From contig CAIYTS010000115.1 of the NCBI GenBank assembly GCA_903929185.1, positions 1-34,022 of the forward strand: 34,022 bases of DNA, read 5' to 3'. This document shows positions 19,029-28,272 of the stretch, in pieces. Source of the stretch: an uncultured Acidimicrobiaceae bacterium (lineage in GTDB: Bacteria; Actinomycetota; Acidimicrobiia; Acidimicrobiales; Ilumatobacteraceae). The position numbers and the translations under genes were made by a program. The notes under the pieces are model-generated. The model was not told the DNA's origin. It made no database searches and saw only the letters and a program-made list of their open reading frames with translations. How positions within the stretch are numbered: position 1 is the first letter of the stretch; each line of letters starts with the position of its first letter.

Positions 19029-20488
19029 GTGTGGTGCTCGCGATTGACGCAGGCACCACCGGAGTGCGCACGCGCGCCGTCTATGACGATGGCACGGAAT
19101 CGTTTTCCGCATACCGCGAGTTCACCCAGTACTTTCCCCAACCAGGCTGGGTTGAACATGATGCGCTTGAAATTTGGGACGCAATTGTGGCCACCTTGCA
19201 GGACGTATGCAGCACACTCACTCAGCCCGTTGCAGCAATCGGAATCACAAACCAACGAGAGACCGTGCTGGCATGGGACAAACGAACAGGTCAACCATCT
19301 GCACATGCGATTGTCTGGCAAGACCGTCGCACTGCAGAACGATGTGATGAATTACTTCCGCATCTTGATCGCGTACGCGCGGTAACTGGTTTAGTTCTCG
19401 ATCCGTATTTTTCCGGAACCAAAGCAGCCTGGTTATTGCAACACACTGCAGTTCCGCCGACCGAACATTTGTGTATCGGAACAATCGACTCGTGGCTGGT
19501 ATGGAAACTCACTGCTGGTGCCGCATTCGTCACTGATCCATCCAATGCAAGTCGCACAATGTTGTTCGACATCAACTCAATGCAATGGAGCGCAGAAATG
19601 TGCGACCTTCTCGGTGTCCCCATGTCCGTCCTGCCCGCGGTGCGACCATCCAGCGGACGATTCGGAGTTACTACTGATGTTCCTGGCGTGCCGAACGGAA
19701 TTCCCATTTCAGGAATTGCTGGCGACCAACAAGCTGCACTCTTCGGACAAGCATGCACTCGCGTTGGCATGGCAAAGAACACGTACGGGACCGGAAGCTT
19801 TGTTCTTCTGAACATCGGCACAACATGTCCGCCGCCCTCGGAGGGAATGCTCACAACTGTTGCATGGGACCTTGGTGATGGTGCACCTGTGTACGCATTA
19901 GAAGGCGCAATATTTGTCACCGGTGCCGCTGTGCAGTGGTTACGTGACGGACTTGGCATCATCAATGATTCTTCCGAGATCGGACCCCTCGCTGAATCAG
20001 TGCCCGATTCGGGCGGAGTGTGTGTTGTGCCAGCATTTACTGGCTTAGGTAGTCCGTGGTGGGATCCATATGCTCGTGGATCAATTATCGGAATTACTCG
20101 CGGCACTACGAAGGCACACATTGCTCGAGCAGTGATTGACGCAATGGTTCATCAAACCCGCGATGCAATTGATGCAATGACTCAGGCAGGCGGAGTCACA
20201 CTTGCTGAGTTGCGTGTTGACGGTGGCGCTTCAGTCATGGATGCAATGCTGCAACGTCAGTCTGATGCACTCGGCGTACCTGTGCTGCGGCCGACAGATC
20301 ACGAGACCACTGCACTTGGCGCTGCATACTTGGCCGGATTAGCAGAGGGCGTGTGGGCAAATCTTGATGAGATTGCTTCGATGTGGACACTCGATAAACG
20401 ATTCGAGCCACAGGAGTCAGACTTATCTCATGCGCAATGGTTACGTGCTGTTGAACGCTCGCGCAGTTGGGCTAGCCCTGGGTCATAA
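19025..20488 (+). CDS. glpK: Glycerol kinase (FGGY family)
   Basis: LAIDAGTTGVRTRAV, GWVEHD, TNQRETVLAW, IVWQDRRTA, DPYFSGTKAAWLL, GTIDSWLVWKLT, GDQQAALFGQ, NTYGTGSFVLL. Confidence 0.95.
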   Translation: MSVVLAIDAGTTGVRTRAVYDDGTESFSAYREFTQYFPQPGWVEHDALEIWDAIVATLQDVCSTLTQPVAAIGITNQRETVLAWDKRTGQPSAHAIVWQDRRTAERCDELLPHLDRVRAVTGLVLDPYFSGTKAAWLLQHTAVPPTEHLCIGTIDSWLVWKLTAGAAFVTDPSNASRTMLFDINSMQWSAEMCDLLGVPMSVLPAVRPSSGRFGVTTDVPGVPNGIPISGIAGDQQAALFGQACTRVGMAKNTYGTGSFVLLNIGTTCPPPSEGMLTTVAWDLGDGAPVYALEGAIFVTGAAVQWLRDGLGIINDSSEIGPLAESVPDSGGVCVVPAFTGLGSPWWDPYARGSIIGITRGTTKAHIARAVIDAMVHQTRDAIDAMTQAGGVTLAELRVDGGASVMDAMLQRQSDALGVPVLRPTDHETTALGAAYLAGLAEGVWANLDEIASMWTLDKRFEPQESDLSHAQWLRAVERSRSWASPGS

Positions 20489-21332
20489 ACAGAGCGCAAC
20501 CGATCGCGCCGGCGCGTTCACCCAATGCCGCGACATGCAAGGCAGGATGAGGCCGTGATTCAGATGAATACAAGGCGGCTGCAAAACTCTTCGATACAGA
20601 ATCAAGTACAGATTCAAACGACTGCACGACTCCTCCGCCGATAACAATCACTTCTGGGTCACAAATGTTGGTGAGACTTGCAAGTCCGACTGCAACCCAG
20701 TCAGCAAATGTGGCAACAACTGATTGCGCATGACTGTCACCCGACTCAGCCGCTGCAAAAACGTCTTCACCGCTCATGCCGCCACTCAACATTCGTAATG
20801 CAGAACCCGATGCATATCGTTCCCAGCACCCTCGCCTGCCGCATACGCACTGTTCCCCATCGTGTTGCACAACCATGTGTCCAATTTCGCCTGCGAAACC
20901 ATTTGTACCGCGCTGCAATTGACCACCCATGACAATGCCTCCGCCAATACCTGTACCGAGCGTGACGATGACTGCATTCATTGCGCCGCGTGCGGCGCCG
21001 GCTTTCCATTCTCCGTACGCCGCCATCGTGGCATCGTTTTCAACATGCACATTGATGCCCAAGCGAGCACGAAGTTCAGGGCCAACAGCAATGTTGTGAG
21101 CGCCCTTCATATTTGGAGATGCGCGCACGATCCCGTCTGGCGTGATGAGCCCAGGTACTCCGACCCCAAGAGTCTGCGTTCCGGAGAGTTCATGAAACAT
21201 CGATTCAAGAAGTTCAACCAATTCCGACGCATGCGGGGTTGGATACCGAATTTCTTCTAGGACTACGCCGTGTTCGTCAACACGCACGCCATGGCACTTT
21301 GTGCCGCCAACATCAATTCCAACAAAGCTCAC
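20472..21332 (-). CDS. ROK-family sugar kinase (glucokinase-like)
   Basis: VGIDVGGTKCHGV, ENDATMAAYGEWKAGAARG, LGTGIGGGIVMGG, GEIGHMVVQHDGEQCVCGRRGCWERYASG. Confidence 0.93.
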   Translation of the reverse strand: MSFVGIDVGGTKCHGVRVDEHGVVLEEIRYPTPHASELVELLESMFHELSGTQTLGVGVPGLITPDGIVRASPNMKGAHNIAVGPELRARLGINVHVENDATMAAYGEWKAGAARGAMNAVIVTLGTGIGGGIVMGGQLQRGTNGFAGEIGHMVVQHDGEQCVCGRRGCWERYASGSALRMLSGGMSGEDVFAAAESGDSHAQSVVATFADWVAVGLASLTNICDPEVIVIGGGVVQSFESVLDSVSKSFAAALYSSESRPHPALHVAALGERAGAIGCALFMTQG

Positions 21333-21763
21333 GACTCGGCGCGAGCCTTCAGTTCTTTGACTGCTTCGATGAGAATACGTGCCTCTGCGCGACGCTTCAC
21401 AAAACCAGGCAATGGAACAACAAGTTCCAGTTCCAGTTCATAAAAGACTTGAGTGCCGCCATCAACTTCAACAAATGAATACGCACCATTGAGCGCGCGC
21501 ATGATGTCGCCTTCAACGAGATGCCAAGACAAACGAGATGGCTGTTGCGAATAGTCATACTCAAGTGTGTAACGAGTACTGCGTCCAAGAGCTGATGCGC
21601 GATATTCGACGCGAAGTCCACGACCTTCACTGTCGCGTGTCAAGACATTTGCTTCCTTGACGTCTTTGGCCCAATCGGGGTATTTCTCAAATCCGAGAAC
21701 TACGTCCCAACATGCATTGAGTGGGGCCGAGATGAGGGTGGTCTGTGCAGCGCGGTCAGTCAT
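21329..21763 (-). CDS. SRPBCC/polyketide cyclase-like protein
   Basis: MTDRAAQTTLISAPLNACWDVVLGFEKYPDWAKDVKEANVLTRDSEGRGLRVEYRA...; ATG at 21763 preferred. Confidence 0.85.
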   Translation of the reverse strand: MTDRAAQTTLISAPLNACWDVVLGFEKYPDWAKDVKEANVLTRDSEGRGLRVEYRASALGRSTRYTLEYDYSQQPSRLSWHLVEGDIMRALNGAYSFVEVDGGTQVFYELELELVVPLPGFVKRRAEARILIEAVKELKARAES

Positions 21764-21767
21764 AGTT

Positions 21768-22268
21768 CTAATCTTGACCGCTCGCGGACCCCTGAAGTGG
21801 CACCTCGCTCGAATCATCGAACTGGCGAGGGGAAAAAGTGCCGTGTGTGGCGCCCCATAGACCATTAAGGCCAAGGCCCATCATGGGAGCCAACACCCCA
21901 AATGCCAAGGTGCTCCCCGTGCGACCATCTGTCGTTGTGCGACTGATCGCCGTAGCTACAGCCACCACAACCTGGACACCAAGAGCGCCATTCATCAGTC
22001 GTGCAACTGATTGTGGCGCGCAATTATCAACCAAGAAATACAGTGCTGCCACCGAGATGTTGTCTGTACGACTGCGCTGTACTGCTGTCCAGTAGCCCCA
22101 CAAGAACGCGACGATGCCAACCGTAAAGCAGCTAAGACTCACGACAACGCCAATGGTTTTCCATGGAGACGTGAAAGCCACTGCAGCAACAATTGAAGCC
22201 GCAACGAAGACAGCAGTCAGTGCGAGATTGCATTTGACGAGGAGAGATCCTGGCATGGCATCCATCAT
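21768..22268 (-). CDS. Hypothetical integral membrane protein
   Basis: 166-aa ORF with about four TM-like segments; ATGA overlap with upstream glycosyltransferase gene. Confidence 0.7.
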   Translation of the reverse strand: MMDAMPGSLLVKCNLALTAVFVAASIVAAVAFTSPWKTIGVVVSLSCFTVGIVAFLWGYWTAVQRSRTDNISVAALYFLVDNCAPQSVARLMNGALGVQVVVAVATAISRTTTDGRTGSTLAFGVLAPMMGLGLNGLWGATHGTFSPRQFDDSSEVPLQGSASGQD

Positions 22269-23386
22269 TGCCCAACCTTCAGTACTTGTCCCAAACGCGC
22301 TGCGAGAACTGAGTATTCAAATTCTGATTCAGCGCGAGCACGCGAGGCGACAGACATTGATGCACGCAATGAATCATCATCAAGGATGGTTGTAATACGA
22401 GCAGCCAGGCCAGATGCGTCGGTGGGGTTATTCATCACATAGCCCGTGACTCCGTCAAGAACTGCTTCTGCTGCTCCCCCGCTTTCGCCTGCAATTTGCG
22501 GTACGCCACATGCTGCCGCTTCAACAAACACGATGCCAAAGCCTTCTTGCTCGAGACCCGCCCATCGATTACGACACATCATGGAAAAAATATCTGCGCA
22601 TCCGTATAACGCCGGAACATCGTCATGATCGACTCGCCCCATAAATGTCACGGGAGCTTTCAATTCTTCAGCCAATTTTCGCAACCGATCTTCATCGCGA
22701 CCAGTGCTAGCGATTGCCAAACGCAGATGTGGTCGATGTGGTGCAAGTTGAGCAACAGCCCGAATCACAGTGTCGAATCCTTTGCGAGGCACAAGCCTGC
22801 TGAATCCGAGAATAATTTCGTCATCGTCATTAAAACCGAATCGAGCACGAGCAGCCTTTTTACTTGCAACATCTAACGGAACAAACCTTTGTGTGTCAAC
22901 ACCGGGAGGAACAATGGTTGATGGCAATGCACGACCCGCTGCATGGTCACCTTCTGTTGCCGGATATCCACCAGCAGCAACGACGTGTTCTGCACCACGC
23001 AATACATGCCCTAAAACTTGGCGAGATAACGGCAACCTGCCTGGCACCGTGACCTCTGCTCCGTGTAACACCACCATGTAGGGAACAGACAACCGTGGGC
23101 CCACAAGACCCAATGGCAAAGCCGGGTCAAGCACAACAAAGTCTGCGCCGAATTCTTTGACCATCGCGTTAATGCGTTGCACCATCCATGGATGAGGCAA
23201 CAACACTGGTTCGCGTGTTCGTTCAATGCGATACGGCTCGCCTGCATCAAACGAAGCGGCATCAGGATGAGGGCTTGTGAGCACTGCAAAGGAGTCAGGC
23301 GGCAAGCGACGCCACCATTCCCACAACAGTGACTGAATGCCACCGATCTTGGGAGGAAAATCGTTGGTGACGAGAAGATGCTTCAT
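22265..23386 (-). CDS. GT4 glycosyltransferase, PimB-like
   Basis: HLLVTNDFPPKIGGIQS, VPPGVDTQRFVP, FSRLVPRKGFDTVIRA, EQEGFGIVFVEAAACGVPQIAGESGGAAEAV. Confidence 0.88.
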   Translation of the reverse strand: MKHLLVTNDFPPKIGGIQSLLWEWWRRLPPDSFAVLTSPHPDAASFDAGEPYRIERTREPVLLPHPWMVQRINAMVKEFGADFVVLDPALPLGLVGPRLSVPYMVVLHGAEVTVPGRLPLSRQVLGHVLRGAEHVVAAGGYPATEGDHAAGRALPSTIVPPGVDTQRFVPLDVASKKAARARFGFNDDDEIILGFSRLVPRKGFDTVIRAVAQLAPHRPHLRLAIASTGRDEDRLRKLAEELKAPVTFMGRVDHDDVPALYGCADIFSMMCRNRWAGLEQEGFGIVFVEAAACGVPQIAGESGGAAEAVLDGVTGYVMNNPTDASGLAARITTILDDDSLRASMSVASRARAESEFEYSVLAARLGQVLKVGQ

Positions 23387-24540
23387 AGGCCTTCCCGCAA
23401 GGTTGGCAGATGCAGCAACTCATCACACACCATGGGGTCAGAATCTTCATGATTTATGAGATCAGTGAGACCCAACTTGGCTGCTGCCCATACCGCATGA
23501 GCACGTAATTCACTTCGGGGGTGTGACACATATCTGCGAATGGCATTTACAACTTCAGGGTCACGTGGATTAGCGATATTGCCAAGAACGATCAGCAGGT
23601 TTCGCCGAATCCATGTCATGTCACGTTTGTGTACATACCAACGTTGACATGACGCATTCAAAGCGTCATCTTCCATCGACAGCCATTCCAACACTTCAAT
23701 AACTGACTGAAGAGGCTCAGTTGATTCACTCAGCGCAGTTCGGCGCGTTGGAGGACATGCCGTTTGGCAATCATCACATCCGTAGATTCGATCATGGAGA
23801 GCAACGCGATAGTCGCGATCAAAAATTCCGGGTTTTTGTAACAACCACGACAAACACTTATTTGCATCAATGACGCCTTCTTTGACAATTGCTCCAGTTG
23901 GGCACGCAGGTATGCAGCGAGTACAGGATCCACACCCGTCATCAATGGGAGTCGCAACTGGCAGAACAGCAGTTGTAATCACGCACCCAAGCACAAAAAA
24001 GCTTCCGTGTCCTGGCAACAAAATATTTGCGTTCTTGCCGTACCAACCAATACCTGCAAGCCACGCCGCTTCTCGATCAACCATTGCGTTGTCATCGGCA
24101 AAGACAACAGCACGATGCCCGTCTTGCCGTAATCGCTCAGCGACAACAGAGAGTGAATCTTTGAGGTGGCCATAATGATCAAGCCATGCATAGCGAGCAA
24201 CTCTGGCGAGCGGAGACGACGAGCCAACATCTGGATGATCACTGATCGCATACGAACGAACGCCGACGATTATTGATTTCGCACCCTCAAGATGCTGACT
24301 CGGTGTCGTCGACCGTTCCGGACGAAGGAACGTAAATTTCATGCCATTGACGAGATCGTGATCAATGCGATCGTGAATCTGCTGACGAGCACGTTGCATC
24401 ACATCAGCAGGAGCAACTCCGAGTGAATGAAGACCAGCGACCTGACCGACGGCATGCAGTTGCGCCCAATACTCAGGTCCCTGAGGGGCGTCGGGAGAGA
24501 CGACTGTGGGATTACGGGAGGAAGGTTTAGCCAACGGCAC
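23383..24540 (-). CDS. queG: Epoxyqueuosine reductase QueG
   Basis: CGSCTRCIPACPTGAIV and YGCDDCQTACPP ferredoxin motifs, C-terminal HEAT-like repeat; GTG start at 24540 proposed (ORF track start at 24636 overlaps the upstream small gene). Confidence 0.92.
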   Translation of the reverse strand: MPLAKPSSRNPTVVSPDAPQGPEYWAQLHAVGQVAGLHSLGVAPADVMQRARQQIHDRIDHDLVNGMKFTFLRPERSTTPSQHLEGAKSIIVGVRSYAISDHPDVGSSSPLARVARYAWLDHYGHLKDSLSVVAERLRQDGHRAVVFADDNAMVDREAAWLAGIGWYGKNANILLPGHGSFFVLGCVITTAVLPVATPIDDGCGSCTRCIPACPTGAIVKEGVIDANKCLSWLLQKPGIFDRDYRVALHDRIYGCDDCQTACPPTRRTALSESTEPLQSVIEVLEWLSMEDDALNASCQRWYVHKRDMTWIRRNLLIVLGNIANPRDPEVVNAIRRYVSHPRSELRAHAVWAAAKLGLTDLINHEDSDPMVCDELLHLPTLREGL

Positions 24541-24763
24541 GGTGCCGAAGCGTAGGCACCAAACCGGCCTGAGCGAGCAACCTAATTTCCCGAAGCTCCT
24601 GAATGTCAAGAACGACAGCACCTTCAGAGGGGGCATCGCAGAGGAAACTCATGATGCAGTCACCGCAGGCATCGGTATCGGCCATGACACAGGTGGCGCA
24701 CGAGATCATGAGAACTGGTTCGTACTGAGAGGCGTCGGTGAGGGTGAGAGGCGTGATGTCCAT
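24527..24763 (-). CDS. Cys-rich small protein (78 aa), function unknown
   Basis: MDITPLTLTDASQYEPVLMISCATCVMADTDACGDCIMSFLCDAPSEGAVVLD...; five ordered Cys; placed between trpD and queG on the same strand. Confidence 0.65.
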   Translation of the reverse strand: MDITPLTLTDASQYEPVLMISCATCVMADTDACGDCIMSFLCDAPSEGAVVLDIQELREIRLLAQAGLVPTLRHRAVG

Positions 24764-24803
24764 GTCACAAGAGTGACGAAAGGGTGTGGCACGGTTCGGT
24801 TTG

Positions 24804-25868
24804 TTAGACCTGCATGCGCTTTGCTTCAGCCGAACTAATGGTCACGACCTTGGCCAACATGCTTGCCGCAGCACCTGAATCGATGGTGGCACGAGCAATG
24901 TCAATACCGTCTGCGACTGACTGCACGTGATTGGCAACAAAGAGCGCGCACCCAGCGTTAAACGTAACGATGTCACGAACAGCTCCCGTTTGACCAGCGA
25001 GCAGGCTGTTCATAATGACCAAGTTGTCCGAGGCGTCTCCGCCGCGAATGTCAGCCAACGTGGAGCGGCTAATTCCGAATTCAGAAGCATCGATCTCGAA
25101 TCGAGAAATGTTGCCATCGCGCAATTGGTACACAATGTTCGGACCACTGACCGCAAGTTCATCAAGTCCGCCATGCCCATGCACAACCCATGCACTCGTG
25201 ACGTTTCGTGAAGCCAAGGCGCCCACCATTGCTTCCATCATGTTTGGCATCGCAACGCCGACCAACATGTTTGAGATTGGCGCGGGGTTTGCCATTGGCC
25301 CAAGCAAGTTGAATACGGTCGGAATCCCGATTTCACGACGTGATGGCCCGGTGTAGCGAAACGCTGGATGAAAATGCGCAGCTAAACAGAAACCAAAACC
25401 AGTTACAGCGATTGATGCTTCCACTCCCTGCGGATCAAGCTCAATTGCAACTCCGGCTGCTTCTAACAAATCTGCTGCACCACACTTTGATGACGCTGCT
25501 CGGTTGCCGTGCTTACATACGGGCACTCCGGCGGCAGCAACAACCAATGCAGACATCGTGGAAACATTGACGGTGTTGCTCTTGTCTCCACCTGTTCCAA
25601 CGATGTCAATCGCACGCGATGCAAGTTCTGCACTGAGGTTCACCTTCATGCCAGCTGAACGCACAGCGTGCAACATGCCTTCTAGTTCTTCCACTGTTTC
25701 ACCCTTGGCGCGCATTGCAACAACAAAGGCTGTCATCTGAGATGGTGTGGCATCACCGTTCAGAATTTGTGTGATAGCTGCTTCAGCTTGCGACGAATCA
25801 AGATCGCGCCGATCAAGAATGTGGGCCAGCAACGTGGGCCAGCCGATGAATTCGTGGGAATGCGCCAT
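24804..25868 (-). CDS. trpD: Anthranilate phosphoribosyltransferase
   Basis: DIVGTGGDKSNTVNVSTMSALVVAAAGVPVCKHGNRAASSKCGAADLLEAAGV; RREIGIPTVFNLLGPMANP. Confidence 0.96.
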   Translation of the reverse strand: MAHSHEFIGWPTLLAHILDRRDLDSSQAEAAITQILNGDATPSQMTAFVVAMRAKGETVEELEGMLHAVRSAGMKVNLSAELASRAIDIVGTGGDKSNTVNVSTMSALVVAAAGVPVCKHGNRAASSKCGAADLLEAAGVAIELDPQGVEASIAVTGFGFCLAAHFHPAFRYTGPSRREIGIPTVFNLLGPMANPAPISNMLVGVAMPNMMEAMVGALASRNVTSAWVVHGHGGLDELAVSGPNIVYQLRDGNISRFEIDASEFGISRSTLADIRGGDASDNLVIMNSLLAGQTGAVRDIVTFNAGCALFVANHVQSVADGIDIARATIDSGAAASMLAKVVTISSAEAKRMQV

Positions 25869-25879
25869 GCACCAAGTAT

Positions 25880-26119
25880 CTACGCTGTGCGGCGTCTTTG
25901 ACGAATGATTCTGCGACGCTCACGTTCTGTGGCACCGCCCCAGACTCCGTCTTTCTCGCGAACGGTGATGGCGTGCTCTAAACACGACGCTTTCACCATG
26001 CAGGAACTGCAGATTGATTTGGCCTCGTCAGCTGCTGCTTCTGAATCAGGGAAAAAGACATCAGGGTCTAAGCCGTTACAAGCCCCTTGGTGCCGCCACG
26101 ATAGATCTGTTCCGGACAT
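25880..26119 (-). CDS. WhiB-family transcriptional regulator
   Basis: MSGTDLSWRHQGACNGLDPDVFFP...AKSICSSCMVKASCLEHAI...GVWGGATERERRRI; four conserved Cys and GVWGG; ATG at 26119. Confidence 0.95.
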   Translation of the reverse strand: MSGTDLSWRHQGACNGLDPDVFFPDSEAAADEAKSICSSCMVKASCLEHAITVREKDGVWGGATERERRRIIRQRRRTA

Positions 26120-26135
26120 CGAAATCCCCCTCGAC

Positions 26136-26154
26136 CACGGGGAGAGTCCCCGTG
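26136..26154 (-). other. Perfect 8-bp hairpin in whiB leader
   Basis: CACGGGGA-ctc-TCCCCGTG (minus strand), immediately 5' of the AGGGGGA RBS and ATG of whiB. Confidence 0.6.
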
Positions 26155-26229
26155 CGGGCAGTGTATGTGTCAACCGTCACATCTGTCCATTCCTATTCAG
26201 CCAAAAGGCCAACGGCTACCGGATATGGG

Positions 26230-26841
26230 TTACGGGCGAAGGTCGGTCAGGAGTTCGTTGCGAGTTTCATCTGAGAACGAAGCCATCTCACGGTAATTCG
26301 GCTGATCGCACAGTACCGCGACCGGGCCACTTGCAAACTGCTCGACCTGTTTTTCGGTGAAATCAAATGTGAGGTAGTGAACAGCAGCCGTGACGTCAGG
26401 ACGAGTGAGCCCGGCTGCGTGTTGGGCATCGATTGAACCGCGAATGAGGGAACCGTCAGATAACTGAATACAAATGCTGTCTTCAAGGCCAGCCAATTTT
26501 GGTAACCACTCACGAACCTGCTCTTCGGACGTGAGCTCAAGAAAGAGTGTGGCGCACAATTGTCCTGGCATCGGAATCATGGGGTTGTACACCTTGAGTT
26601 CTTCCATAACGCCTTCATCTGTCACAAGTTTTTCAGCACGAATCATTTCTTGAATCTGCAAACGCATGGTGTCGCGATTTTCAAACATGATGGTCAACAT
26701 TTCGCCAATTGCGATGCGGCGGCGGCGCTTTACTTCAATGACATGCGCACGAAACTCAGGGCGCTCACGCTCGTAGGCGCGAAGGTCTGCGATGTCATCC
26801 AGGGTGAGCTTGCGTGAAGCGGCGGGGGTATTGGTATTCAC
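26230..26841 (-). CDS. DUF3501-like protein
   Basis: RKLTLDDIADLRAYERERPEFRAHVIEVKRRRRIAIGEMLTIMFENRDTMRLQIQEMIRAEKL...EELKVYNPMIP; position next to the Fe-S protein and rubrerythrin. Confidence 0.85.
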   Translation of the reverse strand: MNTNTPAASRKLTLDDIADLRAYERERPEFRAHVIEVKRRRRIAIGEMLTIMFENRDTMRLQIQEMIRAEKLVTDEGVMEELKVYNPMIPMPGQLCATLFLELTSEEQVREWLPKLAGLEDSICIQLSDGSLIRGSIDAQHAAGLTRPDVTAAVHYLTFDFTEKQVEQFASGPVAVLCDQPNYREMASFSDETRNELLTDLRP

Positions 26842-26855
26842 TGGTATCTCTTTTC

Positions 26856-28169
26856 TTACTTCGTTGGTTCTTCAGGAATTCCGTATGCACGTGCAACAAC
26901 TTGTAATGGGTGTTGAGCAACGATGCCTGTCTGTTCATTGATGGCAGTGTTTGCCAAATGACAGTCACCGGCCACTATTTGGTTATTGGCTGCTTCCAAT
27001 TTGTTCGCCAATTTCTTAGCAATCGGTACGGAAAACTCTTCATTGCCAGCCTTGAGGCCCCACATGCCGTCAATACCTGAGCACTGATCGATCAATGTGA
27101 TCTTTGCACCGGTCAACTTCATGATGTCTCGACTACGCAACCCAATGTTCTGAGCACGAAGGTGACAGGGAATGTGATACGAGATGCTTTCCGCGATCTC
27201 ACCAGTGAAATTGGTATCTATCTCTGTTCCCTCGGCCTTATGCAAGTTCATCAAATACTCAGATGAGTCATATGTGTGTGCTGCTACCAATTCCGCATCG
27301 GGTCCACCGACGTAATCGACATAGTCCTTCTTCAAGATGTAGCCACATGTCGGCTGCGGAACAACAATGTCTTTGCCGCCGCGAATTGCTGCTGCCAATG
27401 CCTTGACTTGCTTGGTAGCAACTTTGATGAAGCCGTCCATGTCGCCACTGTGTAGGTACGGCGCACCACAGCAACCAGCACCTTCAATGAGAGAGCACTC
27501 AACGCCATTGCGTTCATACACCTTGACCAAGTCTTGACCAACACCTGGCTGCTGGTATTCAACCAAACACGTAGGAAACACCGCGACAGAACCTTGCTTC
27601 TTTGTCAGCACAGGAGCAGTTCTCTTTTTGAACCACGTACTAAAGCGTTGTTTTGCATAAGGAGGCAACAAGCGAACAGACGAAACTCCTGCTGTCTTTT
27701 CAACAAGCTTTCGCACCATCGAGCCAGGCTTTGCGCCAAGCACAACATTCGTGATGGTGGGAATGGTGGTGGCCAACTTGCCAAGAGCATCTGTATGGCC
27801 CATGGCTTCAGTTGTGACTCGCTTGCGAAGATTCACTTGGCCATTAGCCATACGCATTGAGTCGTGGCGCAACATCAGTCGTGGGAAATCGAGAGCCCAT
27901 TCGTGCAATTCAGGAATGTATGGGCAGTTGACGTAACACAGTTTGCATTGGAAGCATTCGTCGGCAACTTGATCTTGTTGTGCGGGAGTCATACGTCCGG
28001 CATCTTGATCGTCGTGGGCATCGACATAATCGAACAGTGTGGGGAAAGAGGAGCAGAACTTAAAGCAGAGTCTGCAACCGTGGCAGATGTCGTAGACGCG
28101 GGTCAGTTCTTCGCGCACATCTGCTTCGTCGAGATAGAGAGGATTCTTTGGGTCGTATGTGATGGTCAT
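26856..28169 (-). CDS. Heterodisulfide reductase/GlpC-like (Fe-S)-binding protein with CCG domains
   Basis: CHGCRLCFKFCSSFPTLF and CFQCKLCYVNCPYIPELH [4Fe-4S] motifs; GAGCCGAPYLHSGD and CSGIDGMWGLKAGN CCG-domain motifs; ATG at 28169 preferred. Confidence 0.92.
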   Translation of the reverse strand: MTITYDPKNPLYLDEADVREELTRVYDICHGCRLCFKFCSSFPTLFDYVDAHDDQDAGRMTPAQQDQVADECFQCKLCYVNCPYIPELHEWALDFPRLMLRHDSMRMANGQVNLRKRVTTEAMGHTDALGKLATTIPTITNVVLGAKPGSMVRKLVEKTAGVSSVRLLPPYAKQRFSTWFKKRTAPVLTKKQGSVAVFPTCLVEYQQPGVGQDLVKVYERNGVECSLIEGAGCCGAPYLHSGDMDGFIKVATKQVKALAAAIRGGKDIVVPQPTCGYILKKDYVDYVGGPDAELVAAHTYDSSEYLMNLHKAEGTEIDTNFTGEIAESISYHIPCHLRAQNIGLRSRDIMKLTGAKITLIDQCSGIDGMWGLKAGNEEFSVPIAKKLANKLEAANNQIVAGDCHLANTAINEQTGIVAQHPLQVVARAYGIPEEPTK

Positions 28170-28205
28170 CAGGAATTCAATTCTCGTAGTGGTTTTCAAA
28201 GATGA

Positions 28206-28233
28206 GGTGGTTGTTGATCTCTCAACAACCACC
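28206..28233 (-). terminator. Perfect 12-bp hairpin between rubrerythrin and Fe-S protein genes
   Basis: GGTGGTTGTTGA-loop(4)-TCAACAACCACC, no strong U-tract on the minus strand, so terminator/processing/attenuator role uncertain. Confidence 0.5.
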
Positions 28234-28272
28234 CACCTCTTCGATCATCGCGACCAATGGGCCGCGGAAAAA

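Noticed and set aside
19291-20121. 276-aa antisense ORF opposite glpK
   Set aside because: Shadow ORF from codon structure of a clear glycerol kinase; sequence is low-complexity-like with no recognisable family.
24541-24636. N-terminal 32-aa extension of QueG in the ORF track
   Set aside because: Overlaps the upstream Cys-rich gene and lacks QueG-like sequence; a GTG at 24540 gives a more plausible start.
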